64,000 nucleotides of DNA from SH-MAG3 sp035461245 (GTDB lineage: Bacteria; Gemmatimonadota; Gemmatimonadetes; Longimicrobiales; RSA9): assembly GCA_035461245.1 (NCBI GenBank), contig DATHVP010000057.1:1-64000 (forward strand), in the 5' to 3' direction. The position numbers and the translations under genes were made by a program. Shown piece after piece: positions 21,859 through 30,529 of the stretch (the first letter of the stretch is position 1; the number at the start of each line of letters is the position of its first letter). Under the pieces are notes generated by a model. That model did not search any database, was not told the origin of the DNA, and was given only the letters and a program-made list of their open reading frames with translations.

Positions 21859-22246
21859 CGTTGGAACGTTACCTCGAAATAATGAGTGGTAATGAACACG
21901 GCCGGCACATCCTGTGGGATGTCCGGCCATGTGGAAGTTCGTTCGCTGATACCCGGACCATGCCGACGGGTCAGTGATGGAGGCTCAGCAGGCACGCCAG
22001 CTGTCGTCGCCGTCATGGCGCTCCGCGCGATCCGGAAGAGGGTCCATCCCGGCGGCACACCCGTGCAGCCGCGTCTCAGCGCCCGAAGAGTACAGACGCC
22101 CGGGACAGGGGTCAAGCGCCGTTACCGCCCCGAAACCGGGCCATGACACGGCGGACACAGGACGGAGGACATTCCGTCCTGATGGGCCTCTCATCGACCA
22201 ACGGCGCCGGCTCCTGGCCAGCCACGCCGGCGCACGGCCGACGGCA
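21859..22246. other. 388-bp region between fbp and the receptor, with two hairpins
   Basis: Both flanking genes are on the minus strand. One hairpin is 22158-22181: CAGGACGGA, 6-nt loop, TCCGTCCTG, about 65 nt beyond the fbp stop. The other is 21901-21927: GCCGG, bulged C, ACATCC, loop, GGATGTCCGGC. Neither has a convincing T tail. The receptor promoter should lie here, perhaps in the AT-richer bases 21860-21900. No gene recognised. Confidence 0.5.
22158..22181 (-). terminator. Hairpin downstream of fbp, possible terminator
   Basis: A perfect 9-bp stem (CAGGACGGA / TCCGTCCTG) with loop GGACAT. Placed where the comEC-fbp transcript should end. No U tract on the minus strand, so intrinsic termination is doubtful. 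Confidence 0.4.
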
Positions 22247-23269
22247 TCATCGCGCCGGCACCAGCTCGTCCTGCTTCAGGTACTCCTCTGCCAGGTCCAC
22301 CCATTCCTTCGAGCCGATGTAGAGCGGCACGCGCTGGTGTAGCTCGGTGGGCACGACGTCGCGGATGTCCTGCGTGCCGGTGGACGCCCTGCCGCCGGCC
22401 TGCTCGGCGATGAACGCCAGCGGCGCGGCCTCGTAGAGCAGCCGGAGCTTGCCCTCGGGGCTGTTCCTGTCGGCGGGATACATGAAGACGCCGCCGTACA
22501 GCAGGTTGCGGTGGAAATCGGCTACCAGGGAACCGATGTAGCGGGACGAGAACGGCTTGCCGCTGCGGCCGTCGAGCCCCTTCAGGTGATCGATGTACGC
22601 CCGCTGGCCGACGGACCAGTTGGCGTAGTTGCCCTCGTTGGCGCTGTAGATGCGCTTGCCGGGTGTGGGGAATCTGATGTCGTCGTGGCTGAGCAGGAAT
22701 TCGCCGATGGACGGGTCCAGCGTGAAGCCATAGACGCCGTGTCCGGTGGTGTAGACCATCATGGTGGAGGATCCGTAGACGATGTAACCGGCGGCCACCT
22801 GGTCCCGGCCAGGCTGGAGACAATCCGCCTCGCAACCGCGTTCGCCGTCGGAAACCTTGCGGTGGATGCTGAAGATGGTACCGATGGAAACGTTGGCGTC
22901 GATATTGGACGAGCCGTCCAGCGGATCGTAGAGCAGGACGTACTTGCCGGCCTTGAACTTGTCGGGGATGGGCAGGAACTCGTCAGCCTCCTCCGACGCC
23001 ATGCACGCCAGGTGGCCGCAGTGGTCGAGGGCCTTGAAGATGACGTCGTGGGCCCACGCATCCAGCTTCTGGACCTCCTCGCCATGTATGTTGCGCTCGT
23101 CCGTACCGCCGAGGATGTCAATGAGCCCCGCCATGTTGACCTCGCGTGCAATCATCTTCGCCGCGAAGGCCAGGTCGTACAGGATGGTGGAGAACGCACC
23201 CGTTGCCTCGGGATACTTGCGCTCCATATCAATGATATGGCGCTCGATGGTGATAATGGGCTGACCCAT
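22247..23269 (-). CDS. fbp: Fructose-1,6-bisphosphatase, class I
   Basis: 340 residues from ATG 23269, fixed by AGGAGG five bases upstream (23275-23280). Hydrolyses fructose-1,6-bisphosphate, the committed gluconeogenic step. The metal/substrate signature YDPLDGSSNIDANVSIGT is intact, as are ASEEADEF and the sugar-binding IYSANEGNYANW. Size and motifs match class I (FbpA-type) enzymes. Last gene of a minus-strand run after comEC and the HExxH protein; ppdK nearby supports gluconeogenic metabolism. Confidence 0.95.
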   Translation of the reverse strand: MGQPIITIERHIIDMERKYPEATGAFSTILYDLAFAAKMIAREVNMAGLIDILGGTDERNIHGEEVQKLDAWAHDVIFKALDHCGHLACMASEEADEFLPIPDKFKAGKYVLLYDPLDGSSNIDANVSIGTIFSIHRKVSDGERGCEADCLQPGRDQVAAGYIVYGSSTMMVYTTGHGVYGFTLDPSIGEFLLSHDDIRFPTPGKRIYSANEGNYANWSVGQRAYIDHLKGLDGRSGKPFSSRYIGSLVADFHRNLLYGGVFMYPADRNSPEGKLRLLYEAAPLAFIAEQAGGRASTGTQDIRDVVPTELHQRVPLYIGSKEWVDLAEEYLKQDELVPAR

Positions 23270-23292
23270 TCCTGCCTCCTGAATCGGAACCC

Positions 23293-23655
23293 TCACACGG
23301 GTTCAGTGCCTCGATCTTGGTTCTCTGCCGCCCGGGCCGCCACCTCGTAGGGGTTTGCCCGGTATCCGTGCCGCAGGTACAGCCACGCGTAGTGGATCGG
23401 GAAGCTCACAGGCCGCCTGCGCCACTGCCGCACGTGCTCCAGCTCGTGCCGGAGCAGCCGTCGCGTCAGCGCGGCGTCCGGATGCACGACGATCGTCCGG
23501 CCCAGCGTCACCGCCGCCGCGGGGCGCCGGGAGCCGGCGAGCCAGCCCCCGACCGTCGGGATCCAGCGGCCCACGCGCAGCACCACGTCCTCCCGGACAT
23601 CAGGACTGATATCAGCCGACGGCTCCAGGGGCGCGCCCAGTATTCTGCCGAGCAT
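23293..23655 (-). CDS. Small HExxH putative zinc-binding protein
   Basis: 120 residues, no signal peptide. His70-Glu71-Leu-Glu-His74 (RHELEHVRQW) is a complete zincin motif, and an acidic residue 30 positions later (Glu104 in RANPYEVAARAAE, also Glu111) could be the third ligand, as in gluzincins. Residues 80-97 (RPVSFPIHYAWLYLRHGY) are aromatic and semi-hydrophobic. I know of similar tiny proteins annotated as DUF4157-like or hypothetical, but no assigned function. GGAG precedes the ATG; the start is 12 bp after the comEC stop and the stop is 23 bp before fbp, so it is probably co-transcribed with both. Confidence 0.72.
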   Translation of the reverse strand: MLGRILGAPLEPSADISPDVREDVVLRVGRWIPTVGGWLAGSRRPAAAVTLGRTIVVHPDAALTRRLLRHELEHVRQWRRRPVSFPIHYAWLYLRHGYRANPYEVAARAAENQDRGTEPV

Positions 23656-23667
23656 AGGCGGACTCCA

Positions 23668-25971
23668 CTAGCGGGCCAGGACCTCCACTTCACCTGCGCG
23701 CGTGGCGCGGACCGTGACGTTACCCAGGACGTCCGTGCGCAAGACGCGCACCTGATGGGCCTCCAGGCGGCGCACCACGGAGGGCGCCGGGTGGCCGTAG
23801 CGATTGCGTCGGCCGGCGGAGATCAGGCCCACCTCCGGGCGCACCGTGCGCAGCAGCGCCTCGCCGGTGGACGTGGTACTGCCATGGTGCCCCACCTTGA
23901 GCACTGTCGAGCGGAGCCCGGCGCCGTGTCGCGCCGCCAGCAACTCCTCCACCTCGGTCGGCGCGTCGCCCAGGAACAGCGCGGCGAAGCGACCAAAGTC
24001 CAGCCGGAATACGACGCTCAGGTCGTTGGCCGTCAAGGTAGCGTCAAACTCATGGAGGGGATAGAGCATATCAAACCGTACGCCATCGATCTCGAATGCG
24101 ACGTCGGCACGGCCGGCGACCCAGCGCTGGCCTTCGCGCCGTGCTGCCGCCAGCACGTCAATGAACATGGTCTTGCCGGCGGCCAGGCCCGGGTCGATGA
24201 CGATGCCCACGTCGAATGCGTCCAGCACCGCGACGGCGCCGCCGATGTGGTCAGCGTCCGGGTGCGTCAGGATGAGCGCCTCGATGCGCCGCACGCCGTG
24301 GCGCAGCAGGTATGGCACGACGCGGTCCCTGCCTGCATCGCTGTGAAGCGTGCGCGGTCCGGCGTCCACAAGGACCCAACGTCCACCCGGCGTCCGGATG
24401 GCAAACGCGTCGCCCTGTCCCACGTCGATGGCGTGGATGGCCAGTGTGCCGTCGCCCGCCCGGCCCAGGGCGGGCGCCCACGCCACCAGCACGACTGCCG
24501 CGGCCGCGGCCACGCCCACCCGGAGCACGCGCTGCTGCGCAGGCACGGCGCGTCGCACGACCAGGTAGAGTGCAGCCGCCGCCAGCAGGGACAGCACCAT
24601 CGTCGCCGAGAGGTAGCCGTGCCCGCCGGGAACCCGGGCGCAGAGTTCCGCGACGGCGTCCAGGGCGCGCAGTGGCAGGTCCGCCAGCGCGGCGTGGACG
24701 CCAGTGGCACTGCCGGTCGCCGCCGCCACGAGCAGTGCGCCCACCACCGCCGCCAGTGCGGCGCTGAGGATTGGCACCGCGACCACCGATCCGGGAATGC
24801 CGACCCACGACGCCGTGCCGAAATGAAGCGCGGCAACAGGCGTGGTCAGGGCGCTCGCCGCGATACCCGCGGCCATGCCCTCCCGCACATACTTCGGAAG
24901 GCGCGTCGGCAATGCGAGCAGCACAGGCCGCCGCCAGCCGATGAGGCCGATCATCCCGGCGAACGACAACTGGAACCCCGGGTCCAGCAGCGCCATGGGC
25001 TCCAGCAGCAGTATGGCCAGGCCGGCGGTGGCCAGGAGCGTGAACGGCTCGGCAGGTCGCTGAAGCTCGGTGGACAGCAGGAGCAGCGTCGCCTGGAGCA
25101 TGGCCCGGAGCGCGGCACTGGGTGCGCCGAGGAACAACACATACGCCGCCGTGACGACGACGGCTATGCGCTTCCCCCGTCGCCTGGGGAGGCCGGCCAC
25201 CTGCGTGAGCAGCAGCACTCCCGCGGCGATCAGGCCCACATGCATGCCGGAGATGGCCAGCAGGTGCACCAGCCCCGCGGCCACGAACCGCGCCCGCGTT
25301 TCCTGCGCCAGGCCCGTTTTCTGCGCCAGCAGCAGCGCCTCCGCCAGGCCCCACCGCTCCGGCAGCAGGGCCCGCAGCCGGGCCTGCTGCGTGACCCGGA
25401 ACCGTGTGGCGAGGCCCGCCCGCTGCGCTGAGCCGGTGCGCGTGACACTACCCGCCCCGTCCGCCACCGACAGCGGCCGCACGGAATCGACCACCAGGCT
25501 GCCCGTGTGGATGGGTGCCCGGGGCCAGCCACCGCGGACGGGATACGCCAGCCAGCGGCCGTGAACCTCCACCGCCGATGTCCACCCTCGCGCCGCCGAG
25601 TCCAGCACGGCCAGGTGCTGGTCCCGTGGTCGCAGCCGCATGGCGCCCCTGCACACGCCCTCGCCGCGAAACAGCACGGCTGCGCCTGCCGTCGGCAGGG
25701 CCGTCGGATAACCCCTTGCCACCACCCCGGCGCCGTCCGGCAGCATGGCACGACAGTCCCGCCGTGCACCATCGCCGCGGACGCCGCCCACGGCGACGCC
25801 CGCCAGCACGAACGCCACCAGCACCGTGCCCTTCCGTGTCACGACGCCGGTGCGCATGAGGGCCGCCGCAGCCAGCACAAGCCCTGCAACCATCGCCAGG
25901 CCGGGCGTCCAGCGCAGCCCCACCATCAGCCCGGTCGCCCAGGCGAGCGTGGCCGATAGCAACGGGGTCAT
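23668..25971 (-). CDS. comEC: ComEC/Rec2-family DNA uptake channel with C-terminal metallo-beta-lactamase domain
   Basis: 767 residues. The N-terminal hydrophobic part and DUF4131-like region (to about 230) precede the competence domain, with LLAISGMHVGLIAAGVLLL and GAPSAALRAMLQATLLLL. The C-terminal metallo-beta-lactamase-like domain runs from about 512 (HAIDVGQGDAF), with LTHPDADHIGGA near 569 and KVGHHGSTTS near 692. Role: carries single-stranded DNA across the inner membrane in natural transformation; the hydrolase domain may degrade the other strand. All three domains look intact. The ATG lies only 7 nt after the T run of a terminator-like hairpin, with no visible ribosome site. No other com genes are in the window. 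Confidence 0.92.
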   Translation of the reverse strand: MTPLLSATLAWATGLMVGLRWTPGLAMVAGLVLAAAALMRTGVVTRKGTVLVAFVLAGVAVGGVRGDGARRDCRAMLPDGAGVVARGYPTALPTAGAAVLFRGEGVCRGAMRLRPRDQHLAVLDSAARGWTSAVEVHGRWLAYPVRGGWPRAPIHTGSLVVDSVRPLSVADGAGSVTRTGSAQRAGLATRFRVTQQARLRALLPERWGLAEALLLAQKTGLAQETRARFVAAGLVHLLAISGMHVGLIAAGVLLLTQVAGLPRRRGKRIAVVVTAAYVLFLGAPSAALRAMLQATLLLLSTELQRPAEPFTLLATAGLAILLLEPMALLDPGFQLSFAGMIGLIGWRRPVLLALPTRLPKYVREGMAAGIAASALTTPVAALHFGTASWVGIPGSVVAVPILSAALAAVVGALLVAAATGSATGVHAALADLPLRALDAVAELCARVPGGHGYLSATMVLSLLAAAALYLVVRRAVPAQQRVLRVGVAAAAAVVLVAWAPALGRAGDGTLAIHAIDVGQGDAFAIRTPGGRWVLVDAGPRTLHSDAGRDRVVPYLLRHGVRRIEALILTHPDADHIGGAVAVLDAFDVGIVIDPGLAAGKTMFIDVLAAARREGQRWVAGRADVAFEIDGVRFDMLYPLHEFDATLTANDLSVVFRLDFGRFAALFLGDAPTEVEELLAARHGAGLRSTVLKVGHHGSTTSTGEALLRTVRPEVGLISAGRRNRYGHPAPSVVRRLEAHQVRVLRTDVLGNVTVRATRAGEVEVLAR

Positions 25972-25975
25972 GGCC

Positions 25976-26018
25976 GCAAAAAGAATCCGGCCGTGAGCCT
26001 CGAGGGCTCACGGCCGGA
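25976..26018 (-). terminator. Intrinsic terminator between miaB and comEC
   Basis: On the minus strand, a perfect 14-bp stem (25986-25999 with 26005-26018) and 5-nt loop is followed by TTCTTTTT (25985-25978). It lies 41 nt beyond the miaB stop and its tail nearly touches the comEC start codon at 25971. Confidence 0.82.
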
Positions 26019-26058
26019 CCGTGCTGGGGTGTGCCGGCAGTGGTGCCGGCCCGACCCG

Positions 26059-27627
26059 TCAGGCGACGCTGCGCACGGCGGCAGGGGGGTCCGCGCGCTG
26101 GCCGCGGAACGTGGCGCCGGTGGTCCCGGTGAGGCGCACGGTGAGGTACCGGCCCACGAGGGACGCGTCACCGGGGAACGCCACGCTCTTGTAGCGCGCC
26201 GTCCGGCCCAGCATGTCGCCCGGGGACTTGGCCTGCCGCTCAACCAGCACCTCCTCCACGCGGCCCACTTCCGCCGCATTGATCTCGTTCTGGATGGAGC
26301 GGTGCAGGTCGATGAGCCGCTGCAGCCGCTCCTGCGCCACGCCGGGGTCCACGAACTGCTCCATCGGCAGCCGTGTTGCCGGCGTGCCCTCCCGTGGCGA
26401 GTACTTGTAGAGGAAGGCGTCATCAAAGCGCACCGTGCGCATGAGGTCCAGCGTCGCCTCGTACTCCGCGTCCGTCTCGCCGGGGAACGCAACAATTACG
26501 TCTGTGGACAGTGCGATGTCGTGTATGGCGTCACGCACCATGCGCACCTTGTCCAGGAAGCTTCCCACGGTATAGCGTCGGAGCATCCGCTTCAGCGTCC
26601 GGTCGTGGCCGGACTGGAGCGGCAGATGCAACTGGTTGCACACAGCGGGCTCGGTGGCCATGACCTCGACCAGTTCCGGCGTGACATCGTTCGGGTGCGG
26701 CGAGGTGAAGCGCACACGACGGATCCCGTCCACCCGGGCAACCTCCCGGAGCAGTTCGTGGAACCGGCGCCCGCCGTGCTCCCAGGAGTTCACCGTCTGC
26801 CCCAGCAGCGTTACTTCCGTGATCCCCTGGGCAGCGATGCCCCGCACTTCGTCGAGCACGTGCTCCAGCGACCGGTTCTTCTCCGACCCGCGGACGTACG
26901 GCACGATGCAGTAGGTGCAGCGATGGTTGCAGCCTCGCTGCACCGGCACCCAGGCCGTGATCTTGGAAGCGCGCCGTACTTCCAGCCCCTCGTAATTCTC
27001 GTCGCCGTGGAACTCCAGCACCGCCAGCCGTTCATCACCGGCATCTGCCTCGTTGCTGACGGGCCGCTTCTCCGTTGCCTCCCCAGTGGCGGATCCGGCG
27101 CCCGCAATGGCGGCGCCGAGGACCGGCAGCGAACGCCGGGTCCCCGCCCCGGCGGCGCGGGGGTGCTCGTCAGGTACCGACGGCGCGTCCCCGGCGGGGT
27201 CCGCGTCCCGGCCCACGCCTTCCAGGCCCGTGGCCCGCGGCCGCAGGCGCCGCAACGTCTCCGGCAGCGTCCGGTATGCGTCCGGCCCCATGACCAGGTC
27301 CACGTATGACGCCTGTTCCAGCAGCCGCTCGCCCAGCCTCTGGGCCATGCAGCCGGTCACGCCGATGACCATGTCGGGCCGCGCCGCCTTCAGCCGGTTC
27401 AATTCGCCGACACGGCCAATGACCCGTTGCTCCGCGTGCTCCCGGATGGCGCACGTGTTCACCAGCACGACGTCGGCGTCCTCCGGTCGCGAGACGACGT
27501 GGTATCCGCCGGCGGCGAGGATGCCCTGCATCAACTCGCCGTCGGATACGTTCATCTGGCAGCCGTAGGTCTCGACGTAGGCCGTCCTGCGTGCGCTAGT
27601 CTGCGTCATGTCCCGGGGCGTTTCCAT
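26059..27627 (-). CDS. miaB: tRNA-2-methylthio-N6-isopentenyladenosine synthase (MiaB) with an interdomain insert
   Basis: 522 residues; typical MiaB is 440-475. Adds the methylthio group to i6A37 of tRNAs. The auxiliary cluster cysteines are Cys23 (ETYGCQMN), Cys59 (VNTCAIR) and Cys93 (TGCMAQ); the radical-SAM cluster is Cys233/237/240 in RGCNHRCTYCIVPYVRG; a TRAM-like domain ends the protein. Residues about 131-200, between the N-terminal domain and the radical-SAM core, are an Ala/Gly/Pro/Glu-rich insert that explains the extra length. Met7 (27609) is an alternative start. Followed by a strong terminator. Confidence 0.92.
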   Translation of the reverse strand: METPRDMTQTSARRTAYVETYGCQMNVSDGELMQGILAAGGYHVVSRPEDADVVLVNTCAIREHAEQRVIGRVGELNRLKAARPDMVIGVTGCMAQRLGERLLEQASYVDLVMGPDAYRTLPETLRRLRPRATGLEGVGRDADPAGDAPSVPDEHPRAAGAGTRRSLPVLGAAIAGAGSATGEATEKRPVSNEADAGDERLAVLEFHGDENYEGLEVRRASKITAWVPVQRGCNHRCTYCIVPYVRGSEKNRSLEHVLDEVRGIAAQGITEVTLLGQTVNSWEHGGRRFHELLREVARVDGIRRVRFTSPHPNDVTPELVEVMATEPAVCNQLHLPLQSGHDRTLKRMLRRYTVGSFLDKVRMVRDAIHDIALSTDVIVAFPGETDAEYEATLDLMRTVRFDDAFLYKYSPREGTPATRLPMEQFVDPGVAQERLQRLIDLHRSIQNEINAAEVGRVEEVLVERQAKSPGDMLGRTARYKSVAFPGDASLVGRYLTVRLTGTTGATFRGQRADPPAAVRSVA

Positions 27628-27699
27628 GGTGCGATGAGACGAAAGTGACGGGGGCCAGGCCCGTGGCAGTGTGCCCGGACTTGTACCCCCTGCCCTTTC

Positions 27700-28866
27700 T
27701 CAGTTCCCGAACAGTGACAGCGAGAAGGTGAACCGCCACAGCCCCTCGCTCAGTTCGCCGGATGTGCTGCCCAGCCCCGTGCGGCGGGCGCGCTCGAGGC
27801 CGAAGTCCACCACGGCGGCGGGGTTCGCCGGATCACCGAGACGGAACCCGATCCCCGCGCCTAAGGCCAGTTCTTCCGCAGCGGACTCGCTGTCCAGGTG
27901 ATACGGCAGCTGCTCCCAGCGGGCGCCCAGCCGGATCGGGTAGGTTCTGGCACCGGACGCCACGCCCTGATACTCCAGGCCACCGCCTGCCCGGATCGTT
28001 TCCCTGCTGGTCACGGGACCGTCGGTGGACGGCGGGCGGGTCCAGACGATCCCGGCGTTGGCCGTGAGCAACTGGCTGATGCGCGTGCTGCCGCCGCCGG
28101 CAAACTCCAGTGGTGCGCCATAGCTCCGTTCCTGGGCGTTGCCATCGCTGCCGCTGGCGTCGAGGCTGCCCCCTGCCGTCACACTGGCTCCGAGCCGGGC
28201 GCGGCCGGCAATGTCCCAGCGCACGCCGACGGAGCCCAGAGGCGCCAGATATGTCCAGCGGAGGCGGTTCTCGAAGGGCGCGAGTTGCGCGGTCGTGTCG
28301 CCGGCGAAGGACCGGCGCGCCCGGCGCTCAATATTGCCCGTGTACAGACCAGCGGCGGCCCCCACGGACAGCGTGGGTGAGATCTGGTACGCTGCACCCA
28401 GGCGGAGCTGGGCGATGCCGCCGATGGACTGCAGGACGTCCGTCACGGTGACGTTCTGGTCGCCGATCATCTGTTCCGACTCGGTGCGCACCGCCCACGA
28501 CTGCTCGAGCCACGAGCCGTAGCCCAGGCTCATCACCAGCCGGTCATTGATGGGATAGATGATGCGCAGGACGGGGAACCGTGTGCCGGTGGTGCCGTCA
28601 CTGGCGCCGTCCAGTTCGGCCGATGTCGTTACCGGCTGGAGCACGGCGGAAACGCCACGCCGGGTCACGCCCGCCATTTCTGCCGGGCTCGTCATGGAGG
28701 TATGGAACCCGATGAGGCCAACGCCGATCCCGCCCAGGGCCGCTGCCCTGCCGTCCAGCGCTGGCGCAGGCGTTCCCAGCCCGCGCGTGTTGTAAAGGCT
28801 CTGACCGGAAGCCGGTTGCGCCACCGCCGTCAGGAGGACGGCCAGCGCAGCAGTTCGCATCATCAT
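27700..28866 (-). CDS. Putative outer-membrane beta-barrel protein
   Basis: 388 residues from ATG 28866, which forms an ATGA overlap with the upstream lipoprotein; further Mets follow at 28863 and 28860. Signal peptide MMMRTAALAVLLTAVA with cleavage near SGQS. The mature protein is rich in alternating, Gly- and aromatic-containing strands (LRIIYPINDRLVMSLGYGSW, IRLGARWEQLPYHL) and ends FTFSLSLFGN, consistent with a barrel of about 12-16 strands, perhaps PorV/FadL-like. Exact family and cargo unknown. Last gene of the alr operon. Confidence 0.7.
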   Translation of the reverse strand: MMMRTAALAVLLTAVAQPASGQSLYNTRGLGTPAPALDGRAAALGGIGVGLIGFHTSMTSPAEMAGVTRRGVSAVLQPVTTSAELDGASDGTTGTRFPVLRIIYPINDRLVMSLGYGSWLEQSWAVRTESEQMIGDQNVTVTDVLQSIGGIAQLRLGAAYQISPTLSVGAAAGLYTGNIERRARRSFAGDTTAQLAPFENRLRWTYLAPLGSVGVRWDIAGRARLGASVTAGGSLDASGSDGNAQERSYGAPLEFAGGGSTRISQLLTANAGIVWTRPPSTDGPVTSRETIRAGGGLEYQGVASGARTYPIRLGARWEQLPYHLDSESAAEELALGAGIGFRLGDPANPAAVVDFGLERARRTGLGSTSGELSEGLWRFTFSLSLFGN

Positions 28867-30131
28867 GGCAGCTGCAGCTCCCGGGCTGTGGAAACGATGA
28901 GTCGCAGCCGCGGCATGGACTCGAATGTGGCAAAGCCGAAGAGGACGGGGTCCGGCCCCGGCGCCAGGGCCAGGTGCGTTGGCGCCACGGCACCCTCCGG
29001 CCACTGCTCCGGCGGCATGATGGCCCGGCGGAACAGCTCGGTAATGCTCAGCTCGAAGACCGGCGCACCCGGGGCCAGGAACCGGCTGGCCGGCACACTC
29101 CCGACGCCCACGAGTTCCGTCAGTGGCGAGCGCTGCAGCGGCACCAGCGGTGTCGCCGCAAGCACATACGCGCCGATGACAAGGGCCGCCTCCGGGCGCA
29201 GCCCTGGCGGCGGCAGCACAGGCTGCAGCCGCAGCCCGGCATGGCTCAGCATCACGTCACCCAGGCGAACCCGGCAGCCGGGCTCGCCGGGACATGGCAC
29301 CGTCACCGTGTCCAGTCGTTCCTGCAGTCGAATGATGGACCGCCAGGAGGGTGTGCCGCCCACCCGCAGCTCCGACACCGTCGCAGGCTGTTCCGGCGTA
29401 AAGATGAACGTCCGGGCCTGACGCGTTGCGAACGTCGTGTATACCGTGTCGGGCCGCATGCTGCTCACCGCCTGCACGTCCAGCGCCGGCAGGCTGAGCC
29501 GCACCCGTGAGCCCGGCGTCTCCGCCACGATCATGGCACCGCGTGTGGGATCGTCCGTGTCACGCCACGCGGCGATGGTGGCCGAGTCCACACGGAACTG
29601 CAACGTGTCGCCCGCGGCGTAGGTCGCAGTATCCACCAGCACACCCCGCACGCCGCCGGGCACGGACCACGGCAGCTGCACGTCGGCGGAATCCCGCCGG
29701 TGCGTCCACGTTGCCGTCCCGTCCCACGCCTCCGTGGTGCGATACAGCGCCAGCAGGACCGGCGGCTCGCTGCTGCGCAGCGTGTCCGCGATCATGCGCA
29801 GCGTGCCGCCGATAAAGGCCGGGTTCTGATCCAACCGGCTCACGCCGAGCGTGTCCACCACATTGATGGACGACGGGATGCCGAACCGCATCAGGCCGTG
29901 GCTGTCCAGCCCGTCGTCGAAATCGTGAGCAACAATGGTGAAGTTCGCGTCCACGGGATCGCTGTAGAGGCCGAACGCCGTGTCGAACACCATGTACTGG
30001 TGCGGCTCGAGGAACACCTCGAACGTGCGCACCGCATCCGGCGCCAGCAGGCCACCGCCCACGTCCGTCGGACCTTCTTCACCACACGCCACTATGACCA
30101 GCGGCGCGAGCAGCGCCAACCACCGCTTCAA
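28863..30131 (-). CDS. Putative lipoprotein with DNRLRE-like region
   Basis: 422 residues, TTG start overlapping the cdd stop as TTGA. Lipoprotein signal with LVIVACGEE places Cys16 as the lipidated residue. The mature part resembles DNRLRE/surface-fibre modules: LMRFGIPSS, then LYRTTEAWDGTATWTHRR and YAAGDTLQFRVD, seen in secreted proteins of Gemmatimonadota and Bacteroidetes-like genomes. Function unknown. Coupling to the barrel protein suggests that the two form an envelope pair. The weak TTG start may keep it below cdd in expression. Confidence 0.7.
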   Translation of the reverse strand: MKRWLALLAPLVIVACGEEGPTDVGGGLLAPDAVRTFEVFLEPHQYMVFDTAFGLYSDPVDANFTIVAHDFDDGLDSHGLMRFGIPSSINVVDTLGVSRLDQNPAFIGGTLRMIADTLRSSEPPVLLALYRTTEAWDGTATWTHRRDSADVQLPWSVPGGVRGVLVDTATYAAGDTLQFRVDSATIAAWRDTDDPTRGAMIVAETPGSRVRLSLPALDVQAVSSMRPDTVYTTFATRQARTFIFTPEQPATVSELRVGGTPSWRSIIRLQERLDTVTVPCPGEPGCRVRLGDVMLSHAGLRLQPVLPPPGLRPEAALVIGAYVLAATPLVPLQRSPLTELVGVGSVPASRFLAPGAPVFELSITELFRRAIMPPEQWPEGAVAPTHLALAPGPDPVLFGFATFESMPRLRLIVSTARELQLP

Positions 30132-30529
30132 GACGACACCTCCACTTCCGGCAGCTGAAAGCGCTCGGGCAGCAACTCGTCCAGGGTCCAGACCCGGGAC
30201 GCGCCATCCGGCGCAAAGGATTCGATCTCCATGGCCGGCGCGAACTCCGCCAGCACTTCACGACACGCACCGCACGGCGATGCCGGCGCCAGCGCATCCG
30301 TCACCAGCACGAGACGGCGGAACCGCCGCTCGCCCGCCGCCACGGCGGCGCCCACCGCATTGCGCTCCGCGCAGATGGTCAGCCCGTACGACGCGTTCTC
30401 CACGTTGCAGCCCGTGAAGACCGCCCCGCTCTCCGACTCCAGGGCACAGCCCACGCGAAATTTCGAGTAGGGTGCCCATGCCCGCTGCTGCACGGCTTCC
30501 GCCAGCGACTTCAGCTCGGTCCGCTCCAT
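30128..30529 (-). CDS. cdd: Cytidine deaminase
   Basis: 133 residues, the usual size of the tetrameric type. Deaminates cytidine and deoxycytidine for pyrimidine salvage. Zn ligands: Cys in LTICAERNAVGAA (with the catalytic Glu) and the pair in SPCGACREVL. GCNVENASYG binds substrate. The start lies 19 nt inside the 3' end of alr, with AGAAGG-like sequence just upstream, and the stop overlaps the next gene. Confidence 0.95.
   Translation of the reverse strand: MERTELKSLAEAVQQRAWAPYSKFRVGCALESESGAVFTGCNVENASYGLTICAERNAVGAAVAAGERRFRRLVLVTDALAPASPCGACREVLAEFAPAMEIESFAPDGASRVWTLDELLPERFQLPEVEVSS

Noticed and set aside
19636..21882. 748-codon open frame on the plus strand
   Set aside because: Lies opposite the Oar/TonB-type receptor, which has a signal peptide, plug and barrel; the shadow frame has none.
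23317..25431. 704-codon open frame on the plus strand
   Set aside because: Opposite comEC; His/Arg/Gln-rich shadow composition with no motif.
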